Source: Owenia fusiformis
Lineage: Eukaryota; Annelida; Polychaeta; Sabellida; Oweniidae
Direction of reading: 5' to 3'
DNA: 64,000 nucleotides
NCBI GenBank assembly: GCA_903813345.2
Contig: CAIIXF020000008.1
Location: forward strand, 17,656,822 to 17,720,821
This document shows, piece after piece, positions 57,125-64,000 of this stretch; position 1 is the first letter of the stretch; each line of letters opens with the position of its first letter. The position numbers were made by a program, and so were the translations under genes. The notes beneath the pieces were generated by a model. That model searched no databases. It was not told where the DNA came from and saw only the letters and a list, made by a program, of their open reading frames with translations.

Positions 57125-57223
57125 AAGACATCGGTGAAAAGTCACCGGCGCCCGGTCGATTTATAAATCGGCCGATGACTACTCATCGGCCGGCGCCCGG
57201 CGGCTATGTGACCCAGGCATTAA
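57125..57223. mobile_element. palindromic MITE, GTCACAT..GGCGCCCGG family, copy 3 (partial)
   Basis: GGCGCCCGGTCGATTTATAA, CATCGGCCGGCGCCCGG and TATGTGACCCAGGCATTAAT match the right halves of 25056-25211 and 33308-33447. The left end is disrupted. Confidence 0.75.
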
Positions 57224-57830
57224 TCATATTGAAAATTGATTTTTATTCAAGATAATATACTAAAACATGTACATTTATCTAATATGTTATGAAATATTAT
57301 CATAAAAAGGGAAGCATGACACTGCTCATTTTGAAGTTCTCATGTTTTGTATTCTAGTCCGAATAACCGCCCTCGTTCAAAATCTTAAAAAAGACATTCG
57401 TGTTTGAAATCAATAACGTGACGACGTGACAGAGAAGACGCGAATAGAAATGTCACTTTCATCATGGCCCATGAAATCTCATGATCAACATTACAATAAG
57501 TAAGCAATACAATAATTGTATTGTGTAATCTTTCTCTTTTCTCATACGGTTGAAAGAGCTTAAAAAAGTATCACATTAGTTCCTAATTGACTCTACAGGC
57601 GCATTGGCTTTTGATCTTAGACCCCGGTCTTAGACCTAGTTTCAGGTGATTTCTTGAATATTCTGATTGAATGTATTGATAATCGGTCATCACCATCAAA
57701 CTGGTAATCCAATGCGAGACGATTTTTTCAAAATGCAAAGCCTCTAATTCCCCAAATCGTTAATTCAAGGCAGAATCATTGCAGATAGCTTCAGTATTGT
57801 TAATCCCGATTCCCTGATATTGACAAAGTG
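57224..57830. other. intergenic, no gene recognised
   Basis: AT-rich sequence without exon-like features. Confidence 0.5.
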
Positions 57831-58170
57831 CAGGGTGTCCCAAAAATTATGTCAAATGAGAGGAGAATCTTTTTTCCTTCATTGAAAAATAAGAACTTTT
57901 CACATGATATGGAAAATTCATTTTTTGAATTGTCAATCAGATGACCGAATTTCAAGAACATAAAGTCAGTCCATGTTTGTCTCTGCATTGAAATATAGTT
58001 AGTGGCACTAATAAGTTTTTCTCTAAACGTAAAACTAAATAGAGAAACCTAGATGTGAAACGTTCGGATCTTTATGATAGTAAAATTGTCTGTAAGAAAT
58101 ATCAAGGATATTCCATAATCAAGTTGAGTTATTTCATGTATATCTCGGTATAATTGTTTGAGACACCCTG
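57831..58170. mobile_element. 340-bp mariner-like MITE, CAGGGTGTC ends
   Basis: CAGGGTGTCCCAAAAATTAT at the left and ATAATTGTTTGAGACACCCTG at the right are inverted. TA follows the right end; the left flank is TG, a possibly mutated TA. It is related in its ends to 16022-16961. Confidence 0.75.
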
Positions 58171-58506
58171 TATAAAAAGCAAAAGTGCACAATCCGAAAT
58201 ACTGCATCCTAGTAGTGCATCCTTGCTGCAAGGGTATTTCACAAGTATATGAATTTAAGCATAAATGAAATCCTTTGAAGAAGGATGAAATAGTGAAAAA
58301 TAGTCTTAAATTTTGTCTTACTTCAAGACCGTAGGCTATCCCTTATTTACTTCACCTATACATCACACTTTTCGTGGGGTGCGGGGGGGGGCTCATTAGA
58401 GCTTGAACCCGGACTATCTTAAACTGGAATGTATATGGTAGCTAATGGCCCATGTGTGATATTTTAAGTGATGGTAACCTTTTTGATTATATTAGTTGAG
58501 ACCTCT

Positions 58507-59139
58507 TGAAAATTCATAACCCTCTCATTAGCAGTTATCTTACGACATTGAAAATTCATAACCCTCTCATTAACACCTATCATACGACATTGAAAATTCA
58601 TAACCCTCTCATTAACAGCTATCATACGACATTGAAAATGCATAACCCTCTCATTAGCAGGTATCATACGACATTGAAAATGCATAACCCTCTCATTAGC
58701 AGGTATCATACGACATTGAAAATGCATAACCCTCTCATTAGCAGGTATCATACGACATTGAAAATTCATAACCCTCTCATTAACAGCTATCATACGACAT
58801 TGAAAATTCATAACCCTCTCATTAGCAGGTATCATACGACATTGAAAATGCATAACCCTCTCATTAGCAGCTATCACATGACATTGAAAATTCACAACCC
58901 TCTCATTAACAGCTATCATACGACATTGAAAATTCATAACCCTCTCATTAGCAGCTATCACACGATATTGAAAATTCATAACCCTCTCATTAGCAGCTAT
59001 CATACGACATTGAAAATTCATAACCCTCTCATTAGCAGCTATCATACGACATTGAAAATGCATAACCCTCTCATTAGCAGCTATCATACGACATCGAAAA
59101 TGCATAACCCTCTCATTAGCAGCTATCATACGACATTGT
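58507..59139. repeat. 42-bp minisatellite, 15 copies, no indels
   Basis: CATAACCCTCTCATTAGCAG recurs from 58515 to 59103 at exactly 42-bp steps (15 copies). Variation is only by substitution (TTCAT/TGCAT, AGCAGC/AGCAGG/AACAGC). Because 42 is a multiple of three, frames of over 200 codons are open on both strands with a 14-residue period; these are repeat artefacts. Confidence 0.96.
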
Positions 59140-60125
59140 AGAAGTTACTTACGGCGAATATGACAGAGTCGTAGTCTCTAAAGATTACAATATAATAACG
59201 GTCAACACATTCGCAATATCCAACCAAATATTTTCTTAACTAAATTACATTATTTCATTTTTGGGACATCGTTGAAATCGATGAAGCATGGTGGGACTCA
59301 ATGGAACTCGATGGGGCAAGTGGTGTATATTGGGCTTTGAATGCATTCGCTGGCGTATGGTCCCATTCTATTGACTTTCAAAATGAACTTACGCTATAAA
59401 CATTTGATAATCTTCTAATAAACTTAAGATGAGAAAAACCTGTGTGAAAACATTTAAAATTATCACAAATAATTTGTCAAATGGGTTCTTCATGAACACC
59501 TAGCTAATTAAATAGGAGAAAGTGTCATTAACGAGGAAACTATAAAGGTTGTACCGGTCTATAACAATAGCAGTTCTTATTTTATCCAGTGGCCAGTTTC
59601 CTGACGATTCCTGGCGTATTAAATGATTCAGATCAGTTCAATGAACTATATTTTGATTTGACAAAGTATTTTTGAATTGTATTGGATACCAATCTAAATG
59701 ATAATCTCAAAAATTCCAGGTCGCTACTTATTATTCAACACTTGTCTAAGACAGCTGATTAAATATAAATTCCGGAGAAAGTGTAACGATGCATCTCTCA
59801 TCATTTATAGCTATTGGGGATAAAGATAAGAGTGAATGCCATTCAAAATGCCATTTCCTGTAATGAACCAAGATCCAATTGCCTTCAAGCGACATTTTTA
59901 GAATTTGTGTTAATTCTATGCACATTTACAAATAATTGATACTATCAAATCTTTCTGTTGATGTCTTTTTGGTTGTTTGGTTATAGTTTTTATTGAATCA
60001 TACATTTTATATCAAATGTATTTATCATTGTTCTAAGAGCATTATGGGTCGCTCTTTTGGAAAAAAAGTATAAAACGACATTCCTAATCAGGAAGATCTG
60101 TCAAGTCGCGTAATTACATGTCTCT
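59140..60125. other. intergenic with a fragment of the TGGGACTC repeat
   Basis: 59232-59330 shares AACTAAATTACATTATTTCA and TGGGACTCAATGGAACTCGA with 54255-54400. The remainder has no recognised feature. Confidence 0.5.
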
Positions 60126-60318
60126 AAGCTTGTATTTAATTCGCGAATGCAAATAACGGCTATATCGACTACCGGACAAACCTTTTGTTTTATGACCAAC
60201 TCATTTAAACATGAATCGAATAGAGGCAGGTACTATTCATATTTTAATGAGTTGCCCATAAAACAGTAGGTTAATCCGGTAGCCGGCAGCCGTTAGTATC
60301 ATTCGCGAATCCAAGCTC
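60126..60318. mobile_element. palindromic MITE with GCTTG..CGCGAATG ends
   Basis: TTCGCGAATGCAAATAACGG at the left pairs with CCGTTAGTATCATTCGCGAA at the right; inner pairs are ACTACCGG / CCGGTAGC, TTGTTTTATG / CATAAAACAG and CAACTCATTT / AATGAGTTG. The outer ends are AAGCTTG and CCAAGCTC. Confidence 0.85.
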
Positions 60319-60319
60319 A

Positions 60320-60460
60320 CACCACGTACACTCCCCTTTAATAGTTTGGTAACTCCAACAACTCCACTGAACCACACATGAAAAAAGCTGTATATGTTAG
60401 AGTTTCAAAATCCATCTTTGTCAATCTCTGCCCTATTGTAAATGAGAAAATAATAATTCA
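60320..60460. repeat. fragment related to arms of the 51221-55650 element
   Basis: CACTCCCCTTTAATAGTTTG then GTAACTCCAA resembles CACTTCCCATCATAAGTTTG GCAACTC at 52086-52112 and the matching part of the right arm. A further similar piece lies at 36825. Confidence 0.55.
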
Positions 60461-60480
60461 AACGTAAATAAAAAAATAAA

Positions 60481-60578
60481 ACGATTTTGAGCAGTTTTTA
60501 TGTGATTTTGGGCCAAAATTGTAAAATTTGAACCCCTGGATTTAAAAAAAACTTACCCATCCCCTTGGGAAAAGCTGG
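60481..60578. mobile_element. fragment of the CAGGCCnGTAGCCAGG MITE
   Basis: TTTTGAGCAGTTTTTATGTG, TTTTGGGCCAAAATTGT and CCCCTTGGGAAAAGCTGG match the right part of 20226-20411. Confidence 0.7.
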
Positions 60579-61123
60579 ACATTAAAACCATCCATGTGGA
60601 GCCAAGAGCGTCAAACTTTTAGAGGGGGAGGGGGTAAAAGATGCTCTCTTATTTTGGATATAAACAAAATGTGTAAGGGTAGAAATAGTACTTATGAGTA
60701 CAAGTAATCTGGAAATTATCATAACGTACCATTTCGTGTTGAAGTTTCAAGATTTCAAAGACATGCAGACATTGTGCTCGTATTTTATGATATGAGATTG
60801 AGCATGATCGATGGGTTGTAAAATGATTTCTGCTACCTGGACCGTACTCGTGTTCGATTGCCTATATTCAATGATACATTAAGATTAATAAAAACCTCGT
60901 AAACGCTATGATATGAGGTCCAGGAATTCGTTATAAAAGTGTGCACACCAGTGTCCTGAGTTTTTTCTATATTTAGAGTATTAATATAATATAATAGAAG
61001 GGCATTATAAAACTACATTTGCACATACTAACACACGAATGAAGTTGCAAAAGATGGACGAATGATTGTCTACAAATAAGAAGTGTTATTTATACATATT
61101 ATTTCGTATTTTATCATATATTC
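60579..61123. other. intergenic, no gene recognised
   Basis: AT-rich sequence without exon-like features. Confidence 0.5.
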
Positions 61124-61295
61124 CCGGTGTAAAGGGGTAGGAGGTCCTATCAAATTATGGTCCTACTTTCCATTGATTTATATGGTGACCTAAATACAAC
61201 TCTTTCCCTTATTATCGTATCCACAAACAGGGCCAGTAAGGGCCTTTAAGAAAGAGGACCATAATCCCCAGGGGACCATAATTTTTTTACACCGG
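61124..61295. mobile_element. MITE with CCGGTGTAAA ends, copy 2
   Basis: CCGGTGTAAAGGGGTAGGAG at the left and TTTTTTTACACCGG at the right. The block order is the inverse of 26314-26502. Confidence 0.85.
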
Positions 61296-61909
61296 GCCTC
61301 ATGGCTATGATAATTACAAATATACAACGATAAGCAGCAACAATAATGTGTTCATTCATTGTATCATTGTGATATTTGTGATGGGAACCCTACTGATGTT
61401 ATTAAATTGTGAATAGAATCTGATTAATTAGTTTCTGACCACTGGTGCAACTAAAACTGTTAATTTCCTCGCTTAAACTGACGATGCAAGATCTTAAGAT
61501 GAACCCTTTAAAATTTTCTAAAACTGGAGCTTATGCGCTGACTGCACGTTTACGATTATATAAAAATTCTTCGAGAAATCGGTTTGAATGAAGAAAACAA
61601 AATCTCGTACGAAAAGCTGTCACCGGAAGAGTGGCCCATTACATGTTACCACTGCTTTCCAATGGTAACAAATTCTCCAGATAACTTTTAAACTCCTTTC
61701 ATAAATGACATTTATTAAGGGTTTGCCCACTAAGGTAAGATTATATTTTATCAAACACTCGGAACTGTTTCGCTAGCCGTTAACAATTTATGAGATGTAA
61801 TGTTATAATGGTCGCCTACGGGATTTACAACTGTATTTTCCGCACGACACATACTCGAGTGAACAAAATTAATGTCAAGAATATTTGAATACTCCGAGTG
61901 AATCGCCTA
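61296..61909. other. intergenic, no gene recognised
   Basis: AT-rich sequence without exon-like features. Confidence 0.5.
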
Positions 61910-62203
61910 ATGAGATTATTAATGAACCTTGTATTAGGGGCTATACCTGGATATCCTAAGAGTGTGTGCGATGGGTCGAAGGACGCTCGGATACAACTTA
62001 TGATAAACAGAATTGTCAACCCGAAGGAGGGGAAATTGAGGGAGGAAATTATTCTCATTAGCAAGTGCTTTGGAAGTCATTATACAGCATGTGAATCAAG
62101 TATACATTGTTCAATTGTCTTCAATTTATGCTCTGATAGGTGTAGCACTCGCGATAAATGGGTTAAGATCTGCAAACGCTTGAGGAAAATACAGACCGGG
62201 TAA
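61910..62203 (+). CDS. possible cysteine-rich small protein, 97 residues (uncertain)
   Basis: From ATG at 61910 to TAA at 62201. The start MRLLMNLVLGAIPG is only weakly hydrophobic. Seven cysteines follow in the remaining 80 residues (for example KCFGSHYTACESSIHC and LCSDRCSTRDKW), with basic stretches at the end (KICKRLRKIQTG). The composition is unlike random frames nearby. It could be a secreted peptide, or an internal exon whose borders I cannot fix. No family is recognised. Confidence 0.3.
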   Translation: MRLLMNLVLGAIPGYPKSVCDGSKDARIQLMINRIVNPKEGKLREEIILISKCFGSHYTACESSIHCSIVFNLCSDRCSTRDKWVKICKRLRKIQTG

Positions 62204-63060
62204 ATCGAGGTCATCGTTTTGATACATGATCGATGTTTCATTTTTTAAAATAGAAAATTGAAAATGCTCCGTAGCCGTAGAGGCTACAACCATATATTAT
62301 TAAAGGGCTTGGGGATATGAGGAGGGTGAAAATGTACATCTAGTTCCTTGGTTTACAACTTCCTGTAAAAATGGACTCGGTCACTCGGAGAAGAATGATT
62401 GTTTCATCATGCTGTCCATGCCAGAGATCACGATTTTTAACGTGTAGATACATTTTCTTTCTAAGGAACCAGAAGAAGCTTTAGATATCGGATTGTACTA
62501 TTTTTGTACTATTTTTTTAATGCAATCTTCATGTTCAATTCCATTAATATAATCCACTAAGAATAAGCTTTCGGCTATATCCTTTCCTCTATATTCAATC
62601 TTATGCATAATGATCAATAAAGGGATTTATAAATGATGGTTCGGATTTTGATATAATTCGTATTTAGTAACTAATGAGTTTAAAACATTTTGCACCTTGG
62701 TTTCAGTGTGCGTTTTAATATTTTGCAACACAAAATAGAAACTCAAGCTTTGTATTGGTGTAAGGCATTGTTTATTTGTATTGTGACAACCATTTTATTT
62801 TGATTAGATTAATGAATTTTGAAATTGATAAAAATCACGTATCACATTCACAAGGGGTGAAACTTAACATAGGACCTCTAAGTAAAAGAAACAACCACAA
62901 AAATGATTCCAAATCAATCATGATCTCGTAAATTCAAAAATTCAACTTCGTTTAGAGCTTCCCTTGCAGATTTTGCGTAATATTTTTGCAAGATTTGTGA
63001 ATATTAACTGCACATCTAGTGTTCGAATTCGAATAAAACTTAAAAAGTGAATATACTTAC
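62204..63060. other. presumed intron downstream of the minus-strand peptide exon
   Basis: If the exon at 63061-63204 is real, its next exon lies at lower coordinates. No matching acceptor with a convincing frame was identified here. Confidence 0.4.
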
Positions 63061-63204
63061 CGACTGAGCACATGCGTGGCAGGCAAAAAGGCAGGCATCT
63101 ATTGGGTCCATTGCGCCAAGGGGAAAAAATGGTTTTATCACACTAGATGTCGCCACTGTCACACAAGCCACAAAGACAAAGATGGCGCTTGAGAGTTTGT
63201 TCAT
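63061..63204 (-). CDS. first coding exon of a probable small secreted cysteine-containing protein
   Basis: Read on the minus strand, ATG at 63204 opens 48 codons ending CAG TCG directly before a consensus GTAAGT donor. The product starts with a clear signal peptide, MNKLSSAIFVFVACVTVATS, cleaved near SSV. It continues IKPFFPLGAMDPIDACLFAC and HACAQS, with three cysteines in the pattern C-x3-C-x2-C. The exon leaves in phase 0. Such a layout is common in precursors of neuropeptides and small secreted proteins, but I recognise no family, and the rest of the gene was not found. It may extend beyond this window's clear evidence. Confidence 0.55.
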
Positions 63205-64000
63205 TTTCCTACAAAAAAATGTTGCAAGAGTAATCTAGGCTATATACAGAGGGAATGTTTCGTTACTTAGCTGTGGGCCAATAAGCTGTCGTTTTGTGTA
63301 ATATATTTCACATAGAATAGACACAAATTTATATATTTTAATAGAAATGAAATATAATCCCCAATTGTTTAGAAATTTAGTTAGAATGGTGTTATATCCA
63401 TGATCCCTCACACCACCACAAATGTTAAAGCAAAATGAGAGATTCTTACACTGGCCAATAAAAATAGGATACTGTCGTAAAGAAAGTCTCAAAAGTATAT
63501 TTAACGCCTTCTAACGCAATTTATTTAATTTGAATATTTCCTTATGGATCGGTTTACCCAGGTGACGTGTTTCAATTTCAATAGACTTATTTCTTCCTCC
63601 ACGGTGTGCTTAATTTTTTACGGATGTTAGGAGAATCAGGCCATGTCTCAAAAAATCTGGAAGTGTGTGTGTGTGGGGGGGGGGGCGCTCGCCCACAACG
63701 CGCTCCCCTTCGGACGGGCTTGTGTACAGTACACTCCCGCTTATAAAGTATATTCCATGTTAATGACGTAAAAATGCAGTGAAAGGCGTTTAAGAAAAAA
63801 CAAGTGTTATTCCAAATTAAAATGTTAGAACGCTTTAGGAATCAGGATAACAGATTTTGTAAAATGATTTCCAATAAAAAGTTTTCGACGTTCTTTCTAG
63901 TGTAATTCCAGTGTGTGAGACCGAGGAGTTCGGTTTTATGAATATATTTGATAAAATGGGACAAATATGAGAGTCTGTAAGAAAAATATGTCATATGTCT
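63205..64000. other. 5' flank of the peptide exon and window end
   Basis: Presumed promoter side of the minus-strand gene. A G-run followed by GCGCTCGCCC and CCTTCGGACGGGCTTGTGTA at 63677-63726 is probably one end of the dispersed family also seen at 22440-22640. Confidence 0.45.

Noticed and set aside
58464-59141. Frames of more than 200 codons on both strands
   Set aside because: They follow the 42-bp minisatellite exactly, with a 14-residue period and no start, splice or domain evidence.

Overview
The window looks like AT-rich nuclear DNA from an invertebrate animal. Genes are split by introns with GT..AG borders, spaced far apart, and embedded in many small inverted-repeat transposons and minisatellites. 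The gene set (an intronless TRIM protein with RING, B-boxes and NHL repeats; an alpha-type nicotinic acetylcholine receptor subunit; a CNBD2-like protein; a thrombospondin/Ig membrane protein) fits a marine invertebrate, most likely a lophotrochozoan such as a mollusc, brachiopod or annelid. That placement is inference; no species-diagnostic gene is present.

Layout. 1-5.1 kb: a 126-bp satellite-like array, a tRNA-like sequence, a 28/19-bp minisatellite, a MITE, and a broken copy of the RING region of the neighbouring gene. 5.7-7.7 kb: TRIM-NHL gene (+). 8.3-9.6 kb: two-exon gene for an unrecognised protein of about 102 residues (+). 10-18.6 kb: no convincing gene, several TIR elements. 18.6-36.3 kb: a complete six-exon nicotinic receptor alpha-like gene (+, 487 residues); its introns hold a SINE, a 72-bp perfect palindrome, a MULE-like MITE family with 9-bp target duplications, a nested foldback element and two 57-bp minisatellite arrays. 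36.3-43 kb: TIR elements, including a 2.55-kb hAT-like element with a tandem array inside each terminal repeat and a clean 8-bp target duplication. 43.4-48.1 kb: a head-to-head pair, a CNBD2-like gene (-) and a two-exon TSP1/Ig transmembrane protein gene (+), with 424 bp between start codons. 48-63 kb: repeats, including a 4.4-kb element with 1-kb inverted arms and a 15-copy 42-bp minisatellite. 63.1-63.2 kb: first coding exon of a probable small secreted cysteine-containing protein (-).

The genes have no evident pathway in common. The only arrangement that suggests shared regulation is the divergent CNBD2/TSP1-Ig pair. No prokaryotic features, CRISPR arrays or rRNA genes were seen. The least explained items are the TSP1-Ig receptor with a tyrosine-rich acidic tail, the 102-residue orphan, the secreted-peptide exon, and several MITE families whose target duplications can be read directly.
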